A DNA stretch of 49,203 bases from Gemmatimonadota bacterium (GTDB taxonomy: Bacteria > Gemmatimonadota > Gemmatimonadetes > Gemmatimonadales > GWC2-71-9). Of this stretch, positions 14,772 through 23,677 are shown piece after piece. The position numbers were made by a program, and so were the translations under genes. The DNA is taken from positions 1 through 49,203 of the forward strand of contig QHUU01000096.1 in the NCBI GenBank assembly GCA_003222155.1, written 5' to 3'. Numbering within the stretch: position 1 is the stretch's first letter; each line of letters starts with the position of its first letter. The notes beneath the pieces are model-generated. The model had not been told where the DNA came from, searched no databases, and was given only the letters and a program-made list of their open reading frames with translations.

Positions 14772-16579
14772 GGAGCAGCCTCAGGCGCGCGGGGAAGCTC
14801 GATCCAGAACTTGCTCCCGCTCCCGAGCGCCGACTCCACACCGACGCTCCCGCCCATGCGCTCCACGCCCTTGCGCACGATGGCGAGGCCGATGCCGGTG
14901 CCGGGGTAATCGTCGGCGCGGTGCAGCCGCTCGAACACGCGAAAGATGCGCTCGTGGTGCTCCGCGGCGATACCGATCCCGTTGTCCTCGACCCACACGC
15001 GCACGCGCCCGCCGTGCGGCTCCGCCCGGACCACCATCTGCGGCACCTGTCCCGCCGGCACGAACTTGATCCCGTTCGCGAGCAGGTTCACGAACACCTG
15101 GCCCAGGGTGGCCCCGTGGCCCACCACCACGGGGAGGGGCTCCGCCACGGTGATCCGCGCCCCGCGGCCTTGCACCTCGCCATCGAGCTGCTCGAGCGAC
15201 GAGCGCACCAGACGGCCGAGATCGATCGGTACGAGACGCAGCTCGGCCCGCGCGAGACGACTGTACGCCAGGAGATCGTCGATCAGGCGGTCCATCGTCC
15301 GGGCGGCGGTGATCACGCGCTGCGCATAGCGCCGGCCGGCCTCGTCGAGCCGGTCGCCGTAGTCCTCCAGCAGCGCCAGGCTGAAGCCCTGCATCGCGCG
15401 CAACGGGGCGCGCAGGTCGTGCGAAATCGAATACGCGAACGCCTCGAGCTCCGCGTTCCGCTCCTCGAGCTCCCCGGTGCGGGCCTGCACGCGCTCCTCG
15501 AGACCGCGTTGCGACGCCCGCACGTGCGCCACCATGACGTCGAAGGCTCGAGCGAGCCGCCCCAGCTCGTCGCCCCGCGGCGGCCCTCCGACCGGCTGCG
15601 CGTAGTCCCCCGCCGCCACCGCGTCGGCGGCATGGGTCAAGCGCACCAACGGCCGGGTCAGGGTGCGGCTCGCCCCCCAGGCGGCGAGCAGGCCGAGCCC
15701 CAGAATCGCCGCGCCGATCAGGATCAGCCGGCCGAGGAACTGCCGCGCCGGAGCGAGGACGACGTCACGGGGAAACTCCACCAGCAGCACCCACGGTGTC
15801 CCCGGAACGAGACGCGCGCTCGCGAGTACCGGCCCGGCTCCGGCACGCTCGTAGCGGAGCACGCCGCCCGCGTGGGTGACGTCGACGGGCGGTGGCGGCA
15901 CGCGGCGGGCCAGGTCCGTCCACACGTCATCCGCAGCGTTGCCGATGAAGAAGTGCGCATCGGAGCCGATGAGACGGCTGAGACGGCTGTTCTGCTCGCG
16001 GGTGTCCGTCGACTGCGCGATGCGACGCCACTGGACCACGTACCCGCGAACGCGTGACCCGGCGACGACGGGCGCCGCCACGGCGTACCCGAGGGAGTCC
16101 CCCACCGGATAGAACTGCCCGACGGCGCCCGAATCGCTGCCGGCCGCCGCGGCGAGCACCGCGCGGGCGGCGGCCTCCTTGCTCCATGGATCCGCGTCGC
16201 CCACCACCAGCAGCCGGCGCCGGTCCGCGCTCCAGAGCTCGGTGGCAGCGACCTGTTGGGCCTGCGGGCCGCCGGAGCGCATGGCCGCCTGGGCGGCGGC
16301 GCGTCGGGAATCACCGGGCGCGAGGGCGTACGCGCGCACCGCCGGGCTGTCGGCCACCGTCCGGGCGGTGGCGAGGAGCTGGCCGCGGGAGGCCTTGAGC
16401 GTGGCCGCGAGCTGGTCGACGACCGTGCCGAGACGGCTGGCCACCGCGGTCGCCGTGGAGCGGCGTACCGTCTGATACGCCGCCCAGCCGTAGCTGAGCG
16501 TCACGGCGACCACGAGGGCCGCGATGAGCAGCGGGAGCTTGACGGAGATGGACAGGCCGCGCCGCACGATGCCGGGCAT
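14768..16579 (-). CDS. Membrane sensor histidine kinase (sCACHE-like sensor, HAMP, HisKA)
   Basis: This 603-residue kinase has a first membrane helix at about 13-33, a periplasmic sensor of about 245 residues, a second helix about 283-304, a HAMP segment (305-355, with RPLVRLTHAADAVAAGDY), and a short coiled coil. The HisKA dimer helix carries His387 in FAYSISHDLRAPL. The ATPase domain has NLLANGIKF (N box), VEDNGIGIA (G1) and YPGTGIGLAIV (G2). All catalytic elements are present. The FAYSISHDLRAPL and ERLHRADDYPGTGIGL forms are typical of the phytochrome/Cph1-like kinase group. GGAGG lies 5 nt before the ATG. No response regulator is in this operon; downstream are the Arg-rich protein and a GNAT enzyme. 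The signal sensed is unknown. Confidence 0.93.
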   Translation of the reverse strand: MPGIVRRGLSISVKLPLLIAALVVAVTLSYGWAAYQTVRRSTATAVASRLGTVVDQLAATLKASRGQLLATARTVADSPAVRAYALAPGDSRRAAAQAAMRSGGPQAQQVAATELWSADRRRLLVVGDADPWSKEAAARAVLAAAAGSDSGAVGQFYPVGDSLGYAVAAPVVAGSRVRGYVVQWRRIAQSTDTREQNSRLSRLIGSDAHFFIGNAADDVWTDLARRVPPPPVDVTHAGGVLRYERAGAGPVLASARLVPGTPWVLLVEFPRDVVLAPARQFLGRLILIGAAILGLGLLAAWGASRTLTRPLVRLTHAADAVAAGDYAQPVGGPPRGDELGRLARAFDVMVAHVRASQRGLEERVQARTGELEERNAELEAFAYSISHDLRAPLRAMQGFSLALLEDYGDRLDEAGRRYAQRVITAARTMDRLIDDLLAYSRLARAELRLVPIDLGRLVRSSLEQLDGEVQGRGARITVAEPLPVVVGHGATLGQVFVNLLANGIKFVPAGQVPQMVVRAEPHGGRVRVWVEDNGIGIAAEHHERIFRVFERLHRADDYPGTGIGLAIVRKGVERMGGSVGVESALGSGSKFWIELPRAPEAAP

Positions 16580-16650
16580 GAGTGCCTCCGGGCCCCAAGG
16601 TAGGGGCGCGGGCCGGGCGCGCCAGATCCCTGGCTAAATTCCCCACACCC

Positions 16651-17649
16651 ATGCCAGCGATCGTCACGGCCGAGCGACTGAGCAAGACGTTCCGCGTCAA
16701 GGTGCGCGACCCGGGCTTGAAGGGGGCGCTCGCGGCGCTGGTGCGGCCCCGCTATCGCGACGTCCATGCCGTGCGCGACGTGACGTTCCGGATCGAGCCG
16801 GGGGAGATCGTGGCATTCCTCGGGCCCAACGGCGCGGGCAAGACGACCACCCTCAAGATGCTCACCGGGCTGCTGTACCCGACGACCGGCCGGGTCGAGG
16901 TGGCGGGGTTCGTGCCCTGGACCGGCGGGCGCGACTTCAAACGCCGCATCGCCCTCGTGCTCGGCAACCGGCAGCAGCTCGTGTGGGACCTGCCGCCCGA
17001 GGAGACCTTTCTCTTGAACCGCGCCATTTACGACATCGCCGGGGCGGCGTACACGGAGCGGCTCGCGGAGCTGGTCGACTTGCTCGACCTCCGCGACGTA
17101 CTGGAAAAGCCGGTACGCCAGCTCTCGCTGGGCGAGCGCATGAAGTGCGAGCTCGCCGCCGCCCTGCTGCACCATCCGCCGCTGCTGTTCCTCGACGAGC
17201 CCACGCTGGGCCTGGACGTGACCGCGCAGGAGGCGATCCGTGGCTTTCTGTCGCAATATCGGGAGCGGCACGGCGCCACGGTGCTGCTCACGTCCCACTA
17301 CATGCAGGACGTGACGGCGCTCGCGTCGCGGGTCCTCATCATCAACCGCGGGCACCTCCTGTACGACGGCGCCCTCGATGCACTGGTGGCGCGGATCGCG
17401 CGCATCAAGCGGATCGAATTGGTGCTCGGCCCCGGCGACGGTGTCACGGCCGAGATGCTCGCCGGGTTCGGCACGGTCAAGAGCTTCCATTTCCCCAACG
17501 CGGTGCTCGAGGTACGGCGCGACGAGGCGGCCGCGACCAGTGCCCGGCTCCTGGCCGCGCTTCCCGTGGCCGACCTGTCGATCGAGGACCCGCCCATCGA
17601 GGACGTGATCCGCCAGGCGTTCGCCCAGGGGTTGGGAGAGGACCCATGA
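16651..17649 (+). CDS. ABC-2 exporter ATP-binding protein
   Basis: This 332-residue ATPase has Walker A FLGPNGAGKTTTLKML, a Q-loop region near LGNRQQLVWDL, the ABC signature LSLGERMK, Walker B LLFLDEPTLGLD and the switch His in LLTSHYM. It ends with the extra C-terminal domain seen in natural-product and drug exporters. The ATG at 16651 is preferred because the upstream in-frame extension (from 16582) is low-complexity. There is no ribosome site; a TAAATT box lies 10 nt before the ATG. The gene overlaps the first permease by 4 bp. The pattern of one ATPase and two DUF990-type permeases is a known exporter family whose substrates are mostly undefined. Confidence 0.93.
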   Translation: MPAIVTAERLSKTFRVKVRDPGLKGALAALVRPRYRDVHAVRDVTFRIEPGEIVAFLGPNGAGKTTTLKMLTGLLYPTTGRVEVAGFVPWTGGRDFKRRIALVLGNRQQLVWDLPPEETFLLNRAIYDIAGAAYTERLAELVDLLDLRDVLEKPVRQLSLGERMKCELAAALLHHPPLLFLDEPTLGLDVTAQEAIRGFLSQYRERHGATVLLTSHYMQDVTALASRVLIINRGHLLYDGALDALVARIARIKRIELVLGPGDGVTAEMLAGFGTVKSFHFPNAVLEVRRDEAAATSARLLAALPVADLSIEDPPIEDVIRQAFAQGLGEDP

Positions 17650-18455
17650 CCGGGACGGTCGATTGGCTGCGGCGCTACGGCGCGTTGCTGCGGGCCGCGT
17701 GGCTCCAGGACCTGCAGTACCGGGCATCCATCGTGCTGTGGCTGCTCTGGGGCGTGACCGAGCCGGCCGTGGCGCTCGGGATCTGGTGGGCGATCGCGGC
17801 GGACGGCCCCGTGCAGGGGTATGCGCGCGCGGACTTCGCGCGCTACTTCTTCGCCCTGATGCTCGTGAACCAGCTCACCATCGCGTGGGACTCGTGGTAC
17901 CTGGACTCCTGGATCCGCGACGGTGAGCTCAACTTCCGGCTGGCGCGACCGATTCACCCCGCGCACGAGGCGGTGGCGGAAAACATCGCATACAAGGCGC
18001 GTACGGCCGGCATGATTCTCGTGGTGTGGCTCATCGTCGCCGCGGTGTGGCCCGCGGTACGGCTGCCGTTCGGGGCCGACCGATGGGCGCTCACCGCGGC
18101 GGCGGTACTGCTCGCCGCGGCGCTGCGGTTCTTCATCAGCTTCGCCACGGGGCTGCTGGCGTTCTGGACCACGCGCGCCACTGCCATCATGGAGCTGCAC
18201 GCCGGGATCTCGCTGTTTCTCTCCGGCCGGCTCGCGCCGCTCGCCCTGCTCCCCCCCGCCGTCGCGCGGGTGGCGGGGTTCCTCTGGTTCCCGTACATGC
18301 TGGCGTTCCCCGTGGACCTGCTCACGGGTACGGTGCACGGCGCGGCGCTCGTGCAGGGATTCGTCGGGCAGGTCGTGTGGCTTGCCGTATGGGTGGGTGC
18401 GTACCGGCTGGCCTGGACGCGCGGGCTGCGCAAGTACGGAGCGGTGGGGGGATGA
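17646..18455 (+). CDS. ABC-2 family permease, first subunit
   Basis: The 269-residue protein starts at the ATGA overlap with the ATPase gene. It has about six membrane helices (for example VLWLLWGVTEPAVALGIWWAI and AGMILVVWLIVAAVWPAV). The N-terminal RAAWLQDLQYRASIVLW block and the GELNFRLARPIHPAHE loop are typical of DUF990/ABC-2 permeases. It should pair with the product of the next gene, whose ATG overlaps this stop by 4 bp, to form the membrane channel. The substrate is unknown. Confidence 0.88.
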   Translation: MTGTVDWLRRYGALLRAAWLQDLQYRASIVLWLLWGVTEPAVALGIWWAIAADGPVQGYARADFARYFFALMLVNQLTIAWDSWYLDSWIRDGELNFRLARPIHPAHEAVAENIAYKARTAGMILVVWLIVAAVWPAVRLPFGADRWALTAAAVLLAAALRFFISFATGLLAFWTTRATAIMELHAGISLFLSGRLAPLALLPPAVARVAGFLWFPYMLAFPVDLLTGTVHGAALVQGFVGQVVWLAVWVGAYRLAWTRGLRKYGAVGG

Positions 18456-19234
18456 AACTCCGCATCCTCGCCGCCCTCTGGCGCCTCAACGTCGCCGAAG
18501 AGCTCCAGTACCGCGCCAACCTCGTGGCGAGCCTGCTCGGCACGATCTTCTGGATCGGCACGGCGCTGCTCACGCTGGCCGTGTTCTTCCGGCACACCAC
18601 GCGCCTGGGAGACTGGGACTATTGGGAGGTGGTCGTCCTGCTGGGCGTGTTCAACACGCTCACCGGAGTGATCGAGGCCGTGCTGCGGCCCGGCATCGGT
18701 CGGCTCGCGGGAGAGGTGAAAAGCGGCGGTCTCGACCTGGTGCTCGCCAAGCCGGTGGACGCGCAGGGGTTCGTGTCGTTCCGCCGACTGGACGTGTGGC
18801 GACTCACCGACGTGGTGCTCGGGCTCGCGCTCGCGGGCTATGCGCTCGTGCGGCTGCACCACGTGCCGACGGTCGCGCAGCTTGCGGCTTTCGGCTTGGC
18901 TCTTACGGCTGCCGTCGTGGTCGTCTACGCGCTGTGGGTGGCGCTGATGAGCCTGGCGTTCTGGTTCGTGTCGGTCGAGAACCTCTCGGTGCTGTTCGAC
19001 GCGGTGTACGAGGGCGCCCGCTATCCGGTGTCGGCCTATCCCGGCGCGCTGCGATTCGTCTTCGTGTACCTGATTCCGATCGCCTGGACCACGACGATTC
19101 CGGCGTCGGCGCTCACGGGCAGACTCGAGCCCGGGTTCGCGCTCGTCGCGGCCGCCGTAGCGGCACTCGCCTTTGCGCTGACACGTCTGTTGTGGCGCAC
19201 GGCGCTCAAGCGCTACTCGGGCGCGAGCGGCTGA
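18452..19234 (+). CDS. ABC-2 family permease, second subunit (DUF990)
   Basis: The 260-residue protein mirrors the first permease: RLNVAEELQYRANLVASLLG at the N-terminus, and then GLDLVLAKPVDAQGFVSFRRLD, the second-subunit version of the GELNFRLARP loop. Six helices are visible. The last, cytosolic residues are RLLWRTALKRYSGASG. It completes the three-gene exporter operon and ends 8 bp before the convergent ligase gene, leaving little room for a terminator between them. Confidence 0.88.
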   Translation: MKLRILAALWRLNVAEELQYRANLVASLLGTIFWIGTALLTLAVFFRHTTRLGDWDYWEVVVLLGVFNTLTGVIEAVLRPGIGRLAGEVKSGGLDLVLAKPVDAQGFVSFRRLDVWRLTDVVLGLALAGYALVRLHHVPTVAQLAAFGLALTAAVVVVYALWVALMSLAFWFVSVENLSVLFDAVYEGARYPVSAYPGALRFVFVYLIPIAWTTTIPASALTGRLEPGFALVAAAVAALAFALTRLLWRTALKRYSGASG

Positions 19235-19242
19235 TCGCCCGC

Positions 19243-20865
19243 TCAGCGGGTCAGGACGCCCTTCTGAAAGTCCTCTCTGGCCCAGCGGCTCGCGACGAAG
19301 TGCTGCTTCTTGCCCGTTGCCGTCACCGGCAGCTGGTCCACGAAGCGGTAGAACCGCGGGCGCTTGAACTCGGCGAGCTCCCCGGAGAGAGAGCTCCGCA
19401 GCTCGTCCACCGTGAGGCCCGCGTCCGCGGGCACCACGTACGCCGCCAGCACGCTCCCCTTGACCGCGTCCGGAACGCCGACGACCAGGGAATCCGCGAC
19501 CTTGGGGTGCTGGTTGATGACGGCTTCGACCGACGCGGGGTGAACGTTCTCCCCGGCCGTGATGATCATGTGATCCTTGCGGCCCAAGACGGTCACGTAG
19601 CCTTGCTCGTCCCACACCCCGATGTCCTTGGTATAGTACCACCCCCGGTGGTAATACCGGCGCGTCTCGTCCGGACGATTGTGATAGACGAACGGCCCCT
19701 TGAGCGAGCGGATGATCACCTCCCCCTCCGTCGTGCCGTCCCGGGGCACGCAGTCGTCCGGCTCGGCGTGCTCCACGTCCTCGGCCAGCCGCACCACGCG
19801 CACCTGGTCGCCGGTGCAGGCCCGGCCAGCGGCGCCCGCGTGGTCCGGGAGGTCGTGCGGCCGGAGGATGGTGTTCCAGAACGTCTCGGTCGTGCCGTAT
19901 CCGTTGTACAGATTGGGCGTGAGCGTCGCGGCGTAGCGGAGGCACGATTCGCGATCGAGCGGTGAGCCCATGGCGACGACGCCCTTCAAGCTCCGCAGAT
20001 CGGCGCGCTGCTTTTCCTGCGCCCGGGCGAGCAGCTCGATGGTGGCCGGCGTGCCGATCAGATAGGTGAGGCCGTAACGCCCGACGTAATCCAGGACTTC
20101 GCGCGGCTTGAACTCCCGCAGCCCCACGACTTCGGCTCCGACGTACAGCGCAGGGCAGGGACCACCCGAGTGCAGGCCGCCGGCGTGGAACCACGGCGTC
20201 ATGTTCATGGTCCGGTCTTCGGGGCCCAGTGGGAAGTGCATGATGACGTCGAGCGCCCGCAAGATGTTGTTCACATGGTTGAGCGGGACGCCTTTGGGCT
20301 CGCCGGTGGTCCCCGACGTATACAACCGGACGATCTCGTCGGTGGGGGCCGCACGCTCGGGGACGACGTTGGTCTCCGCGTGCCCGCGGGTGAAGTCGTC
20401 ATAGCTCACGGCGCCCGCCGCGGCAGGCCCCTCACCCACGACGATCAGGAGCTCGGGCTTGTGCTCGGCGAGCCGGACGGCTTCGCGCGCCACCGCCGCG
20501 AGGGCAGCGTCGTACACGTACGCACGCGGACGGCTGTCGTCCAGGTGCAGCGCAACTTCACGCGCCGACAGGCGGAAGTTGATCGGCGAGAACACCACGC
20601 CCGCCTTCTGCGTGCCGATGAAGCAGAACACGTACTCCGGGGTGTTGAAAAGCGACGCCATGAGAACGTCGCTCCGCGTCCGGCCCAGCCCGGCTGCACG
20701 CAATGCGTGGGCCAGGCGGTTCGCCGCGGCGTTCAGCGCAGCGTACGTCCAGCTCGCCTCCCGCGTGGTGCAGGTCAGCGCTCGCCGGCCGGGATGCCGC
20801 TCCAGCGCGGCCATGAAGCCCGCCAGATAGGTGAACTCGCCGAATTCGCGCGTGAACTCTTCCAT
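19243..20865 (-). CDS. AMP-dependent acyl-CoA/acyl-ACP ligase
   Basis: A 540-residue adenylate-forming enzyme. The start at 20865 has AAGGAG 6 nt upstream, which decides against the in-frame start at 20907. Motifs: the P-loop RLYTSGTTGEPKG, substrate region MTPWFHAGG, GYGTTETFW, the adenosine-ribose Asp in YYTKDIGVW, the hinge GRKDHMIITAGENVHP, and the C-terminal catalytic Lys in PVTATGKKQH. It should activate a carboxylic acid with ATP and pass it to CoA or a carrier protein. The ribosome site lies within the 13-nt gap after the fabF stop, so the two genes are co-transcribed. This pairing suggests a dedicated acyl pathway, but no acyl carrier protein is nearby. Confidence 0.9.
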   Translation of the reverse strand: MEEFTREFGEFTYLAGFMAALERHPGRRALTCTTREASWTYAALNAAANRLAHALRAAGLGRTRSDVLMASLFNTPEYVFCFIGTQKAGVVFSPINFRLSAREVALHLDDSRPRAYVYDAALAAVAREAVRLAEHKPELLIVVGEGPAAAGAVSYDDFTRGHAETNVVPERAAPTDEIVRLYTSGTTGEPKGVPLNHVNNILRALDVIMHFPLGPEDRTMNMTPWFHAGGLHSGGPCPALYVGAEVVGLREFKPREVLDYVGRYGLTYLIGTPATIELLARAQEKQRADLRSLKGVVAMGSPLDRESCLRYAATLTPNLYNGYGTTETFWNTILRPHDLPDHAGAAGRACTGDQVRVVRLAEDVEHAEPDDCVPRDGTTEGEVIIRSLKGPFVYHNRPDETRRYYHRGWYYTKDIGVWDEQGYVTVLGRKDHMIITAGENVHPASVEAVINQHPKVADSLVVGVPDAVKGSVLAAYVVPADAGLTVDELRSSLSGELAEFKRPRFYRFVDQLPVTATGKKQHFVASRWAREDFQKGVLTR

Positions 20866-20878
20866 GTCGCGCTCCTTG

Positions 20879-22111
20879 TCAGGCTTTGCGGAATACGAGC
20901 GTTGCATTGATCCCTCCGAAGGCGAAGGAGTTGGAGAGCACGGTCCGTAGCGGCACGGGACGCAGCTCCGTGGCGACGCAGACCGGTTCGCAGTCGGGAT
21001 CCGGGTGCTCGTAGTTCACGGTCGGGGGAATCACGCCGTCGCGCAGGCTCAGCACCGAGAAGACCGCTTCGATCGCTCCCGCCGCCCCGATCGTGTGTCC
21101 GAGCATCGACTTGTTGGCGGTGAGGGGCACCTTGGGTGCCGCCCGGCCGAACACCCGGTGCATGGCGCGGGCCTCGACGGCGTCGTTCAGTCTGGTCGAC
21201 GTGCCGTGCGCGTTGACGTGATCCACGTCCACGGGATCGAGCCCCGCGTCTTCGAGGGCCAAGCGCATGGAGCGCGCGCAGCCGTCGGCCGACGGATCGG
21301 GACGCGTGAGGTGGAAGGCGTCGCAGCTGGTGCCGTAGCCGGCCAGCTCGGCCAGGATCGCTGCACCGCGCCGTTCGGCTGCGAGCCGCGGCTCGAGCAC
21401 CACGGCGCCGGCGCCTTCGGCAGGCACGAAGCCGTCCCGCTCCCGATCGAACGGCCGGGAAGCGCGCTCCGGGTCGTCGTTGCGCGCGGTGGTGGCCTTC
21501 AACGAGTGGTAGCCGCAGAAAATCACGCGCGCCAATGCCGCCTCGCACCCGCCCGCGATCACCACGTCGGCTGCACCGGAGCGGAGCAGACCCAGCCCCA
21601 GGCCGATCGCCGCGGCGCCGGAGGCACACGCCTGATTCACCGTGAGGTTCGGCCCCTTCGCCCCTAACGCCATGGCCACGACGCCAGCCGCCGTGTTGCC
21701 GATCGCGCCGGGCACGAAGAACGGGGACAACATCGTCGCCTCGCCGCCGGCGACCTGCTCGCACCCCTGTTCCACGAGGAGCACGCCGGCGAAGGTGTTG
21801 CCCATCACGACGGCGACCCGTTCCGCCTCTGCGCCGGCAACGGTGAGTCGGGCGTGCTGCACCGCCTGGCGCGCGGCGGCCACGCCCAGCTGGACGAAGC
21901 GATCCACGCGCCCGGCCAGCTTCGCGGTCATGTACGCCTCAGGAGCGAAGTCCGGGACCTGACCGGCGACCCGCGTGCGCAGTCCCGATACGTCGAACTG
22001 GGTAATGGGCCGAATGCCAGAGCGGCCGGCGCACAGCTTGGCCCAGCTGTCTTCTACGGAACGCCCCAAAGGCGTCACCGCCCCGAGGCCCGTGACGACC
22101 ACACTACGCAT
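20879..22111 (-). CDS. fabF: Beta-ketoacyl-ACP synthase II (FabF-type)
   Basis: This 410-residue condensing enzyme has the complete Cys-His-His triad: Cys162 (NQACASGA), His302 (VNAHGTSTRLND) and His339 (NKSMLGHTIGAAG). The N-terminus VVVTGLGAVTPLG and the glycine-rich end SNSFAFGGINATLVFRK are standard. FabF condenses malonyl-ACP with acyl-ACP, in the cytosol. It is followed by an AMP-dependent ligase rather than by fabG, acpP or fabD, so it is probably not the housekeeping copy and may serve a specialised lipid. No ribosome site is visible at the ATG; a 17-codon ORF lies 24 nt upstream. Confidence 0.93.
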   Translation of the reverse strand: MRSVVVTGLGAVTPLGRSVEDSWAKLCAGRSGIRPITQFDVSGLRTRVAGQVPDFAPEAYMTAKLAGRVDRFVQLGVAAARQAVQHARLTVAGAEAERVAVVMGNTFAGVLLVEQGCEQVAGGEATMLSPFFVPGAIGNTAAGVVAMALGAKGPNLTVNQACASGAAAIGLGLGLLRSGAADVVIAGGCEAALARVIFCGYHSLKATTARNDDPERASRPFDRERDGFVPAEGAGAVVLEPRLAAERRGAAILAELAGYGTSCDAFHLTRPDPSADGCARSMRLALEDAGLDPVDVDHVNAHGTSTRLNDAVEARAMHRVFGRAAPKVPLTANKSMLGHTIGAAGAIEAVFSVLSLRDGVIPPTVNYEHPDPDCEPVCVATELRPVPLRTVLSNSFAFGGINATLVFRKA

Positions 22112-22135
22112 GTCGGTTCGCTTGGGTCCGCTTGG

Positions 22136-22189
22136 TTACAGCGACAGGTCTTGTAGCACCGCGCGTTGAGTTTGAGGCAGGTCAGTCAT
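22136..22189 (-). CDS. Possible 17-residue leader ORF upstream of fabF
   Basis: An ATG at 22189 opens MTDLPQTQRAVLQDLSL and stops at 22136, 24 nt before the fabF start on the same strand. The sequence is short and has a weak ribosome site, so it may be chance. It reads like the start of a normal protein and could be a leader peptide or the remnant of a truncated gene. Confidence 0.25.
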   Translation of the reverse strand: MTDLPQTQRAVLQDLSL

Positions 22190-22310
22190 TGCGGCCGTGC
22201 GGATTGCAACCCGCGTGCCGCGAGCATTCCTGTGGTTTCGATTTGCAGCGCCCCGGGCAGCGGCCGGCGCTCGGGCGATGCGCATCCCCGCCGCGGTCAC
22301 GTCTCGTCCA

Positions 22311-23114
22311 TCAGCTCATGGCCGCGAGCGCCGCTCCGCCGTCCCGCCAGCGGTCCGCGAGGTCCGGCGCCAGACAGCGCCGCTCCAGCTCGGCCAGCCA
22401 CGGGGGCACCGAGCGGACCTCCTCCAGCGGCTCCGATTCGGGGGCCGGCGGCTTGCCGGTCAGCATCTCGTGCACGAGCACGCCGACGGCGAACATGTCG
22501 TCGGCCGGCGCCGCTGCAGCGGCGCCGTCCTTGCTACCCGGTGCGCGCCGCTCCGGCGCCACGTACGTCGCGGCGCACAGCGCGCCCGCGACCACTCCGG
22601 GCGTGCCCCGGGGCAAGGAACGCTCCACCGCGCCCACGATACCCGTGTCGGCCACCAGGGTATGGCCCTCCGTGAGCAGGACGTTTTCGGGCTTCAGGTC
22701 GCCGTGGGCGATGTGGGCCGCGTGCGCGTGGGCCAGGGCCGTGAGAATGTCGCGCAGAATCTCGACCGCGCGGCGCAGCGGCAGCTCGCCGTTGCGGGCC
22801 AGCCACGCGCGCAGCGTGGTGCCTTCGACGAACGCGCGCGAGTGATACACGAAGGCGCCGGCGCGGCCGGATCCGCGGGGCGGCACGAGGGGGGGAGCGC
22901 TCAGACGATCGGCCAGCATCAGCAGCTCGCGCTCGAGCAGCGCAGTGTCCAGCGCGAGCGACAGCTCCCCCGGCAGCACCTTCACGAGCAGCGCGGGTCC
23001 GCTCCCCGCCTCGAGCGCGACGAACATGCGGCAGGCGCCCACGGGACGCACTTCGCGCTCGACCCGATAGATCGGGCCCAGCGCGTCCTGCAGCGCCGTT
23101 CGCAGATCAGCCAC
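22311..23114 (-). CDS. Short Ser/Thr protein kinase, catalytic domain only
   Basis: The GTG at 23114 gives MADLRTALQDALGPIYRVERE, the N-terminus usual for kinases of this bacterial group; the in-frame sequence upstream does not look coding. The protein has 267 residues. The ATP lysine is in LLVKVL, the catalytic loop is HGDLKPEN (HGD in place of HRD), and the metal motif is ADTG in place of DFG. The APE motif is kept (YVAPERRAPGS), and the P-loop is degenerate (VRPVGACRMF). The protein ends just after the kinase fold, with no membrane helix or sensor domain, unlike the larger family members. Activity is possible, because the Lys and both Asp are present. Confidence 0.82.
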   Translation of the reverse strand: MADLRTALQDALGPIYRVEREVRPVGACRMFVALEAGSGPALLVKVLPGELSLALDTALLERELLMLADRLSAPPLVPPRGSGRAGAFVYHSRAFVEGTTLRAWLARNGELPLRRAVEILRDILTALAHAHAAHIAHGDLKPENVLLTEGHTLVADTGIVGAVERSLPRGTPGVVAGALCAATYVAPERRAPGSKDGAAAAAPADDMFAVGVLVHEMLTGKPPAPESEPLEEVRSVPPWLAELERRCLAPDLADRWRDGGAALAAMS

Positions 23115-23148
23115 CCCCGGCGGATCCCCCGGGGCGAGACGTCGGCAT
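23107..23148 (-). CDS. 13-codon upstream ORF overlapping the kinase start
   Basis: An ATG at 23148, with AGGAG 7 nt before it, opens a 13-residue frame (MPTSRPGGSAGGG). It ends 8 nt past the first base of the kinase GTG. The strong ribosome site belongs to this ORF, not to the kinase, so it could couple translation. A one-base assembly error in the G runs that split a single gene is an alternative. Confidence 0.35.
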   Translation of the reverse strand: MPTSRPGGSAGGG

Positions 23149-23220
23149 GGTGAAGCTCCTGAGCTGGTGTTGAACATATCCGCGACCGCGGGTCGCGCCA
23201 GCAATCGGAGGCCGGTCAGC

Positions 23221-23574
23221 CTACCGGTCCGTCCACACCGCGAGCTCGTTCCCGCACGGATCGCTGAAATGGAACCGGCGCCCGCCCGGGAACGCGTACG
23301 TCTGGCGCACGATCTTGCCCCCGGCCTGCTTGATCTTCGCTTCGATCGCTTCCAGCTGGCTGGCGTAGATCACTACCAGTGGATTGGCCGGGCGGACGGG
23401 TGCGTCCTTCGTGAACCCGCCGCTCAACCGACCATCACGGAAGCTCGTGTAGTCCGGTCCGTAGTCCTCGAACTGCCAGCCGAAGACCTGCTGATAGAAT
23501 TGCTTGGTCCGGCCGATATCCGTCGCGCCGAACTCGAGGTAGTCCACCTGGCGGTCATGGTCGCGCGGCGTCAT
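23221..23574 (-). CDS. VOC (glyoxalase/bleomycin-resistance fold) protein
   Basis: The 117-residue protein starts at an ATG with GGAGG in the leader (spacing about 5 nt). It has the beta-alpha-beta pattern of a single VOC unit: VDYLEFGATDIGRTKQFYQQVFGWQFEDYG at the start and GGRRFHFSDPCGNELAVW at the end, where the Glu is a metal ligand in enzymatic members. The middle carries GGFTKDAPVRPANPLVVIYASQLE. VOC proteins of this size range from dioxygenases to isomerases; the substrate is not deducible. It is probably a dimer in the cytosol. Confidence 0.85.
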   Translation of the reverse strand: MTPRDHDRQVDYLEFGATDIGRTKQFYQQVFGWQFEDYGPDYTSFRDGRLSGGFTKDAPVRPANPLVVIYASQLEAIEAKIKQAGGKIVRQTYAFPGGRRFHFSDPCGNELAVWTDR

Positions 23575-23677
23575 TCGGCCTCCGTGGGGGAGTCCTGATC
23601 TTACCGCGTCGGGGCGGCGAAACCCCAAGCTACCGCGCCGCGCGGGGCGAATCCAGGTGAGGGCCAAGAGCCGAATC

